The position numbers and the translations under genes are program-made. A stretch of DNA of 64,000 nt from NCBI GenBank assembly GCA_028821605.1, contig JAPPFM010000040.1, forward strand, positions 1-64,000, written 5' to 3'. The stretch is from Candidatus Poribacteria bacterium (GTDB lineage: Bacteria; Poribacteria; WGA-4E; WGA-3G). The notes beneath the pieces are model-generated. The model was not told where the DNA came from, ran no database searches, and saw nothing but the letters and a program-made list of their open reading frames with translations. Within the stretch, counting starts at the first letter, position 1; each line of letters starts with the position of its first letter. Shown here piece by piece: positions 52,743 through 61,451 of this stretch.

Positions 52743-52867
52743 ATAGTCGTCAGCAATCAGCGGTCAGTCAAGAGCGTATTAAGGGTATTACAAACAATGG
52801 CAATCGCCACAAGCACATGCTGAAAGCGAATAGCCGACAACCGAAAACTACCTAAAAGGAGTTCTTC

Positions 52868-53881
52868 ATGAACTATGCCCAGGTCTTGAATGAATTGGAA
52901 ACTTTAGTCAATGAAACCTTCGCACTTTGGGAGCACAACCGCGTCGGCTTCCAATGGCGACATTATACATGGAATCACAGCATGCGTGTGCGTGCGACGA
53001 GTATGGAACTCGGTAGACGGGAAGGCGGCGACGTGAAACTGCTTGAGGTTGCTGGCACGCTGCACGACATCACTAAACGATATGACGGTGATTTTAAGAC
53101 CGACAAGGAAGGAAAACGTGTCTTCAACCCTGAAGGTTTCTGGTTAAACGAGACGCTTACACCAGCAGGTCAGAACATCGTTACGGAACTTTACGACAAG
53201 CATAACCTCCACGGTAAGGTCCATCACGAATCTGGGGCAGTTATTACTGAGAATATTTTGGCGATGTACGACTTTGAACCGGATTTCGTAGAAGCTGCGA
53301 CAGCTGTTGTCTTCGCACATCTAAAGCCTACGAACCTCACAGAGGAGAACTTTAAACTGCTCTACAACAGGATTGAAAACCAGATCCTCTATGATGCAGA
53401 CACTATGGATCCGAACGTCGGCTATACCGGTTTTTTCCGAAACATTCACATTCACGCCTATTTCGCACTCCAACGCGGAAGTTTCGATTTAGAGGATTAT
53501 GTGCGGAACCTGCCGCGCTGGATTAACTCCAAGCAGGAATTCGTTGACAAACTTCTAACCGAATCCTCTCGTGAACTTGCCCAAGGGCGACAGGACAGGA
53601 ATCAGCGGCTTTTCTTGCAAATGGTAGATGAATTAGACGATATGGAGATCAATCGGAAATACGGGCTGCTCGGTATCATCGAATATTTTGTGAGCGAAAA
53701 TGAGGACCCGCACTTCTTGAACCAACTTAACCACCTGACAAATGAGTGGCTGCCACAAAGGAAACAGTGGTTGGCAGAAGAGGAGAAAGACGCATCAGCA
53801 CGTGACCGCGCCCAAGCGGCTATTGATCGGGTTGACGATTTCCTGACGCTAATGACCCGCGAAAGCAAGGGAGAGGTTTAA
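52868..53881 (+). CDS. HD-domain phosphohydrolase-like protein
   Basis: A 337-residue soluble protein. The metal ligands of an HD domain are in order: His in YTWNHSMRV (about 38), HD in GTLHDITKRYDG (about 67-68), two His/Asp positions in KVHHESG and ILYDADTMDP (about 176). Such enzymes cleave phosphate from nucleotides or related esters. The last 130 residues are helical and acidic with no recognised domain. An AAAAGGAG site precedes the ATG. PhyH 2 begins 27 nt downstream and is likely co-transcribed, although a functional link is not obvious. Confidence 0.85.
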   Translation: MNYAQVLNELETLVNETFALWEHNRVGFQWRHYTWNHSMRVRATSMELGRREGGDVKLLEVAGTLHDITKRYDGDFKTDKEGKRVFNPEGFWLNETLTPAGQNIVTELYDKHNLHGKVHHESGAVITENILAMYDFEPDFVEAATAVVFAHLKPTNLTEENFKLLYNRIENQILYDADTMDPNVGYTGFFRNIHIHAYFALQRGSFDLEDYVRNLPRWINSKQEFVDKLLTESSRELAQGRQDRNQRLFLQMVDELDDMEINRKYGLLGIIEYFVSENEDPHFLNQLNHLTNEWLPQRKQWLAEEEKDASARDRAQAAIDRVDDFLTLMTRESKGEV

Positions 53882-53908
53882 GGCAAACTTGCCAAGAAGG
53901 AGTTTTTT

Positions 53909-54772
53909 ATGAATAACGTAGCAACGGGAGCACATACAGACGCTGTTCAATTTCCGTATCCAGTAGACCTTTATCGTTTTGACACGAGTGCGAAGGGAAT
54001 CTCTGGTGGATTTCCAGCCGTAACCGAGGCAGACATCGAATACTTCCATCAATATGGTTACCTCGTCATCAATGATGCCTTCAGTCCGACCGAAGTCGAA
54101 GATGCATTGGCAGGGATGGTTCATCTGATGGATGGGAAATGCCCCGATTTCCGAGCGATTCAATTTGAACCGAAACTCGCCAAGCAGAAAAACGAAATGG
54201 AAGTTCAAGAACGTCGGGACGCTATCAGAAAAATCTTCCGTTTCGTAGACTATGAACCGCGTCTGAATGCGCTGGCAGCCCATTCAGGTCTTCTCGGTGT
54301 GCTTGAACAAATTATGGGGGATACACCTGAACTGTTTCAAGACATGGCACTTGTTAAACCCCCACGTCACGGGTCGGAAAAACCGTGGCATCAGGATTGC
54401 GCCTACTTCAACTTACCGGAAGGAACAACGGTTGTTGGCGTATGGATCGCCTTAGACGAAGCCACCCCCGAAAACGGATGCTTACACGTGATACCTGGCT
54501 CAAATAATGAGGGCCCGATGATCCATTTCAAACGGCGGGATTGGCAGATTTGCGATACAGATGTACCAGTAGGACGTGATACAATGGTTCCGCTTAAGCC
54601 GGGCGGTTGTCTCTTCTGGCACGGGTTGACGCATCACGGTAGTCCTGTCAATCAATCGGAGCAACGGCGCCGCGCGCTACAGTTCCATTATAAACCGGCG
54701 AGCTGCGAAGAAATTACAACGCAGGAACGGATGGAAGTTTATGGAAGTGAAGGGAAAGACGTAGATTGCTGA
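53909..54772 (+). CDS. phytanoyl-CoA dioxygenase (PhyH) family protein 2
   Basis: A 287-residue Fe(II)/2-oxoglutarate oxygenase of normal family length. YFHQYGYLVINDAFSPTEVE opens the fold. The ligands are His and Asp in KPWHQDCAYFNL, and the distal His lies in FWHGLTHHGSPVN with Arg in QRRRALQFHY. GVWIALDEATPENGCLHVIP is a textbook PhyH strand. It is only distantly similar to PhyH 1 at 48 kb. AGAAGGAG lies 8 nt before the ATG; it follows the HD gene by 27 nt. The substrate is unknown. Confidence 0.94.
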   Translation: MNNVATGAHTDAVQFPYPVDLYRFDTSAKGISGGFPAVTEADIEYFHQYGYLVINDAFSPTEVEDALAGMVHLMDGKCPDFRAIQFEPKLAKQKNEMEVQERRDAIRKIFRFVDYEPRLNALAAHSGLLGVLEQIMGDTPELFQDMALVKPPRHGSEKPWHQDCAYFNLPEGTTVVGVWIALDEATPENGCLHVIPGSNNEGPMIHFKRRDWQICDTDVPVGRDTMVPLKPGGCLFWHGLTHHGSPVNQSEQRRRALQFHYKPASCEEITTQERMEVYGSEGKDVDC

Positions 54773-54774
54773 GT

Positions 54775-54865
54775 ATTAGTTATCGGTTATCGGTTGATTG
54801 ACTGTCAGCCATCGGCTATCGGAGGAATGGCAAAGAGGCTATCGGCTGTCGGCGGTCAGCAAAGA
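54775..54865. repeat. TTATCGGTT-type heptamer repeats
   Basis: ATTAGTTATCGGTTATCGGT and later GCTATCGGCTGTCGGCGGTC units show the same 7-nt period as the runs at 32890 and 47884, with more drift. The rest of the gap to 54968 has nothing further. Confidence 0.7.
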
Positions 54866-54968
54866 GGTGTATTTGTAACAATCGAATCTCATTTGGAATA
54901 TTCGAGGCATGGGTGAATTGTTACCGAAACTCCTCTTTACCGATTGCTGACTGCTGATAGCCACTATG

Positions 54969-56021
54969 CTACTTCGTCTGTTCAGGGAAGGGTGCACGGA
55001 TATCGTAACGTCCTTCAACAAATACCGGTAACTTTCCACCTTCAACCAAAAGGTCAAGCGGGTTTGGGCGCGTTTTTAAGGGGAAGGTTACAACGTCTTG
55101 GAGGCGCAACGATTCATAAATCGCCATCAGGATTTCTATGGTGCAAAGCCCATGTCTGCCAGCATTGCGATGTTCCTCAACATCACCTTCAATCCAGGCT
55201 AACATCTCATCAAATTGATTGGGTTCGCTTTGGCGGGGTTCAATAACCTGCCAGCCAGCGGCTTTGCTGTTGAGCAATTCAATTGTGCCGTTTTCACCGC
55301 GACGGAGCTGCCCATCGTCTCCATAGACGACATCGCCTCGGAGTCCGGGTTCGGGTAAATCGCTTTCATAGATTCCGCGGATCCCGCCTTCAAAGCAGAT
55401 TTCCGCCATGCAGAGATCTTCGGTCCTCACCCGGCGTTCCCAGCGATCGGTTTTGCGTGCGACCTGACCGATAAGCCATTTGGGTTCAGGGTCACCAAGG
55501 ATGTAGCGCATTTCGTCGATCTCGTGTGTGCCACGGTTCAGCAATCCGTGTCCATCGCGCCGGAGCATCGCTTGGGATTGACCAATTGCTCCCTCTTGGA
55601 TCAGGCGACGAGCCTCACAGTTTTGACCACTAAAACGCCGTTGATGTCCGACCACTAACTTGACATTGTGTTTCTCACAGGCATCCATCATGTCCTGTGC
55701 ATCGCCGACGGAAGCTGCCATAGGTTTTTCGGTAATAACACCCAACACCCCGTTTTCAGCAGCAGCGATTGTCGGTTCAGCGCGGACACTCTGCCACGTG
55801 GTGATACTAACGATGTCCAAGTCCTCTTTCTCGCACATTTCACCGAAATCGGTATAGTGGGTTGGAAGTGCGAATTCTTCAGCGAATTTCGCGGCGGATG
55901 CTTCACTGATGTCGGAAGCCGTGACCACTTCGGCACGCCCCGTATTGGTCCAATTATTTGCGTGGGAACGTCCCATACCACCGCACCCAATAATTCCAAC
56001 ACGATATGTTTTATCTGCCAT
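54969..56021 (-). CDS. Gfo/Idh/MocA-family oxidoreductase
   Basis: A 350-residue NAD(P)-dependent sugar or inositol dehydrogenase-type enzyme. The Rossmann loop is VGIIGCGGMGRSHA (residues 7-20), and the catalytic Lys is in ITEKPMAAS (about 100). HQRRFSG and HEIDEMRYILGD (about 165-176) carry the usual His/Asp pair region. The substrate cannot be predicted. A run AAAAGG lies 9 nt before the ATG. It converges with PhyH 2 and is divergent from murA across a 466-bp gap. Confidence 0.92.
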   Translation of the reverse strand: MADKTYRVGIIGCGGMGRSHANNWTNTGRAEVVTASDISEASAAKFAEEFALPTHYTDFGEMCEKEDLDIVSITTWQSVRAEPTIAAAENGVLGVITEKPMAASVGDAQDMMDACEKHNVKLVVGHQRRFSGQNCEARRLIQEGAIGQSQAMLRRDGHGLLNRGTHEIDEMRYILGDPEPKWLIGQVARKTDRWERRVRTEDLCMAEICFEGGIRGIYESDLPEPGLRGDVVYGDDGQLRRGENGTIELLNSKAAGWQVIEPRQSEPNQFDEMLAWIEGDVEEHRNAGRHGLCTIEILMAIYESLRLQDVVTFPLKTRPNPLDLLVEGGKLPVFVEGRYDIRAPFPEQTK

Positions 56022-56132
56022 CTGTTATACCTTTTTATGGTTATGGGTTATCAGTTTTCAGTTAAGAGGGAGCTTTGTAACAATTCACCACTTCCCGGAG
56101 CCCCAAATTTCGGCAGCTTGTTACAAAAGGCA

Positions 56133-56199
56133 CAAACTGGAAAGTTCGCGCTACATTTGTGGCATATCTGGCGCAAACTATAAAGTTCGCGCTACATTT
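56133..56199. repeat. direct repeat CAAACTNNAAAGTTCGCGCTACATTT
   Basis: Two copies (56133-56158 and 56174-56199) with a 41-nt period, plus a degenerate third beginning 56202. This is the main content of the 56022-56487 gap; the remainder is AT-rich with a heptamer-type repeat near 56040 and no clear promoter. Confidence 0.8.
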
Positions 56200-56487
56200 A
56201 TCAAACTCACGTTACAAAAGCATTTCTTAACCGACGACTTCTGTCTCACAAGAATCATATATTATCAGAGATTGCCTGTCTATACAAGAAAATTTTCTGA
56301 AAAAGTGCCAATTTATCGTGATATTGACTCTCTCTAAGACAACATGTGTCTTTTTGGACACAACTTCACAAACCGAAAAGCCTTGTAACGCCATAGTTTT
56401 GTAACATATATCTAATTGGCATCGTTTATGCAGGTAGGAATAACACAATCCATATTCCGCGACGAAAATTTGTGAAGGAGTAGGAAA

Positions 56488-57768
56488 ATGCAAAAATTAA
56501 TCGTCAAAGGTGGTACTCGACTTCAAGGGACAATCCCAGTTAGCGGTTGCAAAAACGCAGTTCTGCCTATCGCAGTCGCCGCCGCAATTCTCGGCGACGG
56601 GGTCAGCGTACTCCACAACGTGCCGAACCTAACAGATGTAAAAACACTTAGTGCCGTATTGGAAGGACTTGGTGCCACAATAAAACTCAAAAATTCCACA
56701 CTTTACATTGAACCAATAAACCACTTAGAATATGAAGCCCCTTATGAACTCGTGCGAAAGATGCGTGCATCCATCTATGTTCTGGGACCGCTCGTAACGA
56801 AACTTGGGAAAGCAAAAGTCTCATTCCCGGGCGGATGCGCTATCGGACCCCGACCGATTGATTTACATATTCGAGGGTTGGAGCATTTAGGTGCCGAGGT
56901 CACAGTGGAAAGTGGGTATATCTACGCACAAGCGGAACGCTTGGTGGGTACGGAGATGTATCTCATGGGGCAGCACGGACCGAGCGTGGGTGCAACTGCG
57001 AACATTATGATGGCTGCGACTCTGGCAGAAGGCACTACGGTTATCCGCGGTGCAGCATGCGAACCGCATATTTCCGACCTTGCCCACTTTCTCAACGCCA
57101 TGGGAGGAGATATAGAAGGCATCGGGACTTCCGTCTTGACGATCCGAGGCGTTAAACAACTACGCGGAACAGAACATACTGTCATCTCCGATGATATTGA
57201 GGCAGGCACCTTCATGGTTGCAGGTGCTATCACCAAAAGTGATGTTTATGTCGAAGGCATTACACCACAACAAATTCCTGCTATCTCAGAAAAACTGACT
57301 GAAGCAGGTGTCCAATTGGATTGGGATGACAACGGTGTACGCGTTACAACGCCCCGTGAGTTAAAAGGTATCGATGTAACGACTGCCCCCTTCCCAGGTT
57401 TTCCAACAGATATGCAGGCACAAATTATGGGATTGCTCTGCCTCGCATCGGGGACAAGCGTTATTAACGAAAATGTTCACACAGATCGTTACATCCACGC
57501 AGCCGAACTGAACCGGATGGGTGCGAATATCATGCTCGATGGCACTAAAGCTGTGATTAATGGTGTTTCCAAACTCAGTGGCGCACCTGTGATGGCTTCC
57601 GATTTACGCGCGGGTGCCGTACTCGTTGCGGCTGGAATGGCAGCGGTAGGCGAAACCGTCATATCGCGCGTCTACCACATCGACCGAGGATACGAATCAA
57701 TCGAAAAAAAACTGAACGACATCGGCGCAAACATCACACGAGTTAGCAACAGCGGCGAAGAAGTCTAA
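56488..57768 (+). CDS. murA: UDP-N-acetylglucosamine 1-carboxyvinyltransferase
   Basis: A 426-residue MurA, close to E. coli (419). It transfers enolpyruvate onto UDP-GlcNAc, the first committed step of peptidoglycan synthesis. The substrate Lys lies in VSGCKNAVLPIAVAA (Lys22, where SGAKNAALP is usual), and the catalytic Cys in PGGCAIGPRPIDLHIRG (about residue 116) is the fosfomycin-sensitive Cys. FPTDMQAQIMGLLCLASG is another signature. GGAG lies 9 nt before the ATG. With glmM-like and glmR genes at 2-5 kb, three UDP-GlcNAc-linked functions occur in the window. hisD follows by 77 nt. Confidence 0.96.
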   Translation: MQKLIVKGGTRLQGTIPVSGCKNAVLPIAVAAAILGDGVSVLHNVPNLTDVKTLSAVLEGLGATIKLKNSTLYIEPINHLEYEAPYELVRKMRASIYVLGPLVTKLGKAKVSFPGGCAIGPRPIDLHIRGLEHLGAEVTVESGYIYAQAERLVGTEMYLMGQHGPSVGATANIMMAATLAEGTTVIRGAACEPHISDLAHFLNAMGGDIEGIGTSVLTIRGVKQLRGTEHTVISDDIEAGTFMVAGAITKSDVYVEGITPQQIPAISEKLTEAGVQLDWDDNGVRVTTPRELKGIDVTTAPFPGFPTDMQAQIMGLLCLASGTSVINENVHTDRYIHAAELNRMGANIMLDGTKAVINGVSKLSGAPVMASDLRAGAVLVAAGMAAVGETVISRVYHIDRGYESIEKKLNDIGANITRVSNSGEEV

Positions 57769-57845
57769 TGACTTTTGGTGCCGCTTTTGGATTTTCAAAA
57801 TTTGCTTTACAAAAGTCCGGAACGAAGAGGAAGGATTATTGAAGG

Positions 57846-59144
57846 ATGTTACAAATTGTCGAGACAGGGACCCAAGAGGCTGAGGATTTTCTCTCAAAGT
57901 TGAAGGCGCGGGGGAAACTAACAGATGAAAGTATTTTAAAGACAGTCCGGCGTACTTTGAGTGATGTGCAAGCCGAAGGGGATAAAGCGGTTATTCGATA
58001 TACGCGCAAACTCGACGCACCCCGTATCTCGGCAAAGGAACTAAAGGTATCACGAGAAGAGATTGGGGAAGCGTATTTAGAGGTCCCATCCGAATTTATA
58101 GACGCAATTACGCACGCGAGAACAAACATTGAGAAATTCCATCAGAAGCAGTTACAGACCTCATGGATGTCAACAGAACCCAACGGAGTCCTGCTGGGAC
58201 ATCTGATTCGTCCCTTAAGGCGTGTTGGTGTTCATGTTCCAGCCATCAGCCAACTTCTCGTCTCTTCATTGTTGATGAGCGTCATCCCCGGTACCGTTGC
58301 GGGTGTTGAAGAGATTGCTGTCTGTATTCCGCCCATGCGAAGTCGAGACATTAACCCGTATATGCTGGTCGCCGCCTCGGAATGTGGTATCCGAGAAATT
58401 TACAAATGCGGCGGTGCCCAAGCCGTCGCAGCGATGGCGTACGGTACCCAGACCATCCCCCCTGTAGACAAAATTGTAGGACCGGGGAACCTCTATGTCC
58501 AATTTGCCAAGAAAGAGGTTTATGGACATGTTGATATAGACAAATTAGCGGGTCCCAGCGAAATCCTTGTCATCGCTGACAGCACAGCTGATCCAGATTA
58601 CGTCGCTGCAGATCTGATCTCACAAGCGGAACACAACGTTGACTCCGCCGCAATCCTTATCACCCCTTCACTTGGGTTCGCCGAACAAGTCAAATCAGCT
58701 ATCGAGGTTCAGGGTGAATCCTTACCTCGCTGTGACATCCTTACAGAAGCATTTGTGAACTTCGGTGCCGCGCTTATCACCGCAAATCTATCTGAGGCGT
58801 TCACCCTCGCCAACGAAATTGCCCCCGAACATCTTGAGCTGCACATTGAAAATCCATTTGATCGGCTCGGAGACGTACGTAATGCTGGGGCTATTTTCAT
58901 AGGTCCTTATTCACCGGAAGCTGTTGGTGATTATATTGCTGGAACAAACGCAGTCTTGCCTACAGGGACAGCAGCACGCTATGCCTCTCCACTCAGTGTT
59001 GATGATTTCCTGAAAAAGACAAGCCTCATCTCATACACCAAGGCGGCTTTAGAGGAAGTCACACCAGCAGTTGTTAAACTCGCTGAGGTTGAAGGACTCG
59101 AAGGGCACGCCGCCGCTATGAAAATCCGATTTGAAGACGATTAG
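57846..59144 (+). CDS. hisD: histidinol dehydrogenase
   Basis: A 432-residue zinc enzyme that makes L-histidine from histidinol in the last two steps of the pathway; E. coli HisD is 434. GPGNLYVQFAKKEVYGHVDI, LAGPSEILVIADSTADP and DLISQAEHNVDSAAILIT match the HisD signature; EIAPEHLELHIENP has the catalytic Glu and His. GDYIAGTNAVLPTGTAARY follows, then the C-terminal domain. It lies 77 nt after murA on the same strand, a linkage seen in several phyla, but no other his gene is here. GAAGG precedes the ATG closely. Confidence 0.97.
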   Translation: MLQIVETGTQEAEDFLSKLKARGKLTDESILKTVRRTLSDVQAEGDKAVIRYTRKLDAPRISAKELKVSREEIGEAYLEVPSEFIDAITHARTNIEKFHQKQLQTSWMSTEPNGVLLGHLIRPLRRVGVHVPAISQLLVSSLLMSVIPGTVAGVEEIAVCIPPMRSRDINPYMLVAASECGIREIYKCGGAQAVAAMAYGTQTIPPVDKIVGPGNLYVQFAKKEVYGHVDIDKLAGPSEILVIADSTADPDYVAADLISQAEHNVDSAAILITPSLGFAEQVKSAIEVQGESLPRCDILTEAFVNFGAALITANLSEAFTLANEIAPEHLELHIENPFDRLGDVRNAGAIFIGPYSPEAVGDYIAGTNAVLPTGTAARYASPLSVDDFLKKTSLISYTKAALEEVTPAVVKLAEVEGLEGHAAAMKIRFEDD

Positions 59145-59198
59145 TTTGGGATGTTGCGTCAATAGCTAATCCTGCATATTAACACGGAAAATAATAAA

Positions 59199-59909
59199 AT
59201 GCTTTTCATCCCGCTTAGCCTACTGTTTCACCTTTCTGAACCTGATATATCCACTGCGAAACCCGTTTTACCGCCCGTCGCGACGTTTTCAATTGTCGGA
59301 TACGATGCTGAAACCGGTGCGCTTGGCATTGCTGTGCAATCCAAATTCTTCGCTGTCGGTTCGGTTGTGCCGTGGGCAGAAGCTGGTGTCGGTGCGATTG
59401 CCACACAATCTTGGGCAAACACGACATACGGCCCCAATGGATTGAAACTTCTCAAAAGCGGACTTTCCGCGGAGCAGACCTTAGAACGTCTTGTCGCTGA
59501 TGATTCGGGCAGGGCAACTCGGCAGGTAGGGATCATAGATACGAAAGGCAACGTCGCTAACTATACAGGCGACGAATGCAACGCGTGGGCAGGTGCCGTT
59601 TCAGGTAAACATTACACTGCGCAAGGCAACATTCTCGCGGGTGAAGATGTTGTCAAGGCGATGGGCAAAGCATTTGAGGAAACAGAAGGGGAATTGGCAG
59701 ACAAATTGATGGCAGCACTTTTCGCAGGACAAGAGGCAGGGGGCGATACACGTGGACAACAGTCAGCAGCATTGCTGGTTGTCCAAGAAAATAGTGGCTA
59801 TGGTGGTTTCAATGACCGGTATATCGACTTGCGGGTGGACGATGCTGAGAAACCGATCCAAGAACTTCAGCGGCTATTGAAGATTCATAAGAAATTGGTG
59901 CCTCGATAG
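59199..59909 (+). CDS. DUF1028 Ntn-hydrolase-like protein
   Basis: A 236-residue protein of the DUF1028 family, whose members have an N-terminal-nucleophile hydrolase fold. ATFSIVGYDAETGALGIAVQ, SKFFAVGSVVPWAEAGVG and AIATQSWANTTYGP are near-perfect family segments, followed by QSAALLVVQENSGYGG. The N terminus (LFIPLSLLFHLSEP) is mildly hydrophobic and could be a short export signal. Function is unknown; relatives are annotated as putative secreted or peptidase-like proteins. The ribosome site is weak. It converges with the PGPGW gene. Confidence 0.92.
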   Translation: MLFIPLSLLFHLSEPDISTAKPVLPPVATFSIVGYDAETGALGIAVQSKFFAVGSVVPWAEAGVGAIATQSWANTTYGPNGLKLLKSGLSAEQTLERLVADDSGRATRQVGIIDTKGNVANYTGDECNAWAGAVSGKHYTAQGNILAGEDVVKAMGKAFEETEGELADKLMAALFAGQEAGGDTRGQQSAALLVVQENSGYGGFNDRYIDLRVDDAEKPIQELQRLLKIHKKLVPR

Positions 59910-59965
59910 TCCCACCGCTTCCGACTGCAACAGACGAATTCTGTGCCTTGTTTACACTACCGTGT

Positions 59966-60409
59966 CTATTCCGTTGACTTATCCAACATGAGTAGTGGAC
60001 GCTTAAAACGGGAACGAATGCCGTTTGCAGCGGCTAAGACTACTGGCGAGCGTATAATTCGACGTTCCAACCGCCGCTTGCCTGGAATATCGCTAATAAT
60101 GACTCCTATCAGTACCGTTAAAATACCTGGTCCCGGTAAGGGTATCTGAATAAACCCCACAATAACAAGTACCACTCCGAGCAGATTTTTTAAGCATTTG
60201 AAACCTATTCGCAAAACAGGTTGCTTGATGAGAATTGTACGTTTTTTCGGCAGGAAATAGTCAGAAGGTAAGTACGCGATAACCAGTGTGCAAAAGAGGA
60301 TACTACCGATAAAACTCGTGACAGTAACGATGAGAAGCGTCACTCCATGTGTCTTAATCAACTCAAAGAGAACAAGAACGTAAGTTTTTAATGTGTCAAT
60401 AAACGGCAA
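59966..60409 (-). CDS. PGPGW-type transmembrane protein
   Basis: A 147-residue membrane protein starting at TTG with GGGAG 9 nt before it. Spans lie near residues 20-48 and 75-105. The second is followed by IPLPGPGILTVLIGVIISDI, a variant of the PGPGW motif that names the Pfam family, then PGKRRLERRIIRSPVVL as in relatives. The role is unknown. It lies 20 nt after the SDR gene on the same strand and is probably its co-transcribed partner. Confidence 0.75.
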   Translation of the reverse strand: MPFIDTLKTYVLVLFELIKTHGVTLLIVTVTSFIGSILFCTLVIAYLPSDYFLPKKRTILIKQPVLRIGFKCLKNLLGVVLVIVGFIQIPLPGPGILTVLIGVIISDIPGKRRLERRIIRSPVVLAAANGIRSRFKRPLLMLDKSTE

Positions 60410-60429
60410 GAAAGTCTTCTCCCAACAAC

Positions 60430-61203
60430 TTATCGACGCGAAACCGCGCCTCCGTCAATCGTCATAATATCGCCACTAATATAGGCGGCTTCATCGGATG
60501 CAAGGAACAATACTGCACCAATATAGTCCCATACTGTCGCACCGCGTTCAAGTGGAGGTGCGTCTGGTGAAACAGGCGGTAAATCGGGTAAGGTATCATC
60601 TTCAGGAAGATTCCGAGAAGCATTCATACCGGTTGGTGCGCCGCCTCCCGGTGCTACGGCATTCACAGTGATACCGTGTGGACGAAGTTCCAACGCAAGA
60701 CTCCGCGTGAGCCTATTCAGAGCCGCTTTGCTAACACAATAACTGAGAACGCCAACGTGTGATTCTTCGGCATAAATAGATGAGTTGTTAATAATACGTC
60801 CCTGTATTCCATGTTCTATCATCACTTTAGCGACTGCCTGGGCACAGAGTAGGCATCCCTTCACATTAACGCCCATCACCCTATCAAATTGCTCCGGCGT
60901 TACCTCAAACAAAGATTGCCCACCGAGAATCCCTGCATTATTGAACAGGATATCGATTCGTTTAAAGGTCTCTATCGCTGTATCTACAGCGTCCTGAACC
61001 TGTTCAGGCACAGTGACATCCAAAGGCACAGCAATAGCCTTTCCTCCTTCAGCGAGGACTTCTGCAGCGACAGCATCCGCGCTCCGCCCGCCAGCAACAA
61101 TGACAGATGCTCCTTCACGCGCGAATGCCAAACATGCGGCTCTTCCGATACCTAAAGGTCCACCTCCGCCTGTCACAAATGCGACCTTATTCTCAAAACG
61201 CAT
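60430..61203 (-). CDS. short-chain dehydrogenase/reductase
   Basis: A 257-residue SDR. The start at 61203 has GAGGAG 8 nt upstream; the longer frame at 61224 is not supported. The cofactor loop is FVTGGGGPLGIGRAAC, and NNAG appears in ILFNNAGILGG. The active Ser lies in INNSSIYAEE, and Tyr/Lys in SYCVSKAALNRL. It has the classical length and SGDIMTIDGGAVSRR at the end. It probably oxidises a sugar, steroid or acyl substrate in the cytosol. The loop GGGGPLG is more glycine-rich than the usual TGxxxGIG. Confidence 0.95.
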   Translation of the reverse strand: MRFENKVAFVTGGGGPLGIGRAACLAFAREGASVIVAGGRSADAVAAEVLAEGGKAIAVPLDVTVPEQVQDAVDTAIETFKRIDILFNNAGILGGQSLFEVTPEQFDRVMGVNVKGCLLCAQAVAKVMIEHGIQGRIINNSSIYAEESHVGVLSYCVSKAALNRLTRSLALELRPHGITVNAVAPGGGAPTGMNASRNLPEDDTLPDLPPVSPDAPPLERGATVWDYIGAVLFLASDEAAYISGDIMTIDGGAVSRR

Positions 61204-61346
61204 CCGGTTCTCCTCTCTACGCAATTTCTGCTTCTTGTTCCTCTATGTTAAACTATTTTACCATAACAACCCTTAATTTTGCAAGGTTTCACCCGATTTA
61301 CGACAGAAATAATGTACTCTCTACAGCGTATTCGCCAATTTTTAAC

Positions 61347-61376
61347 TTGACAAACTTTGGTAAAACCTACTATTAT
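61347..61376 (+). promoter_or_regulatory. sigma70-like promoter of the membrane PQQ-type gene
   Basis: TTGACA (61347-61352), 18-nt spacer, TATTAT (61371-61376), 76 nt before the ATG at 61452. Confidence 0.7.
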
Positions 61377-61451
61377 AGTTAGTGAGGCAAGGTAAAACGT
61401 TGAAATTTAGGCACAATTTCACGTTTCATCAATCAAAAAGGAAATCTCATA

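Noticed and set aside
56133-56199. Possible CRISPR-like direct repeat
   Set aside because: Two to three degenerate copies with a 15-nt spacing, no array and no cas genes.
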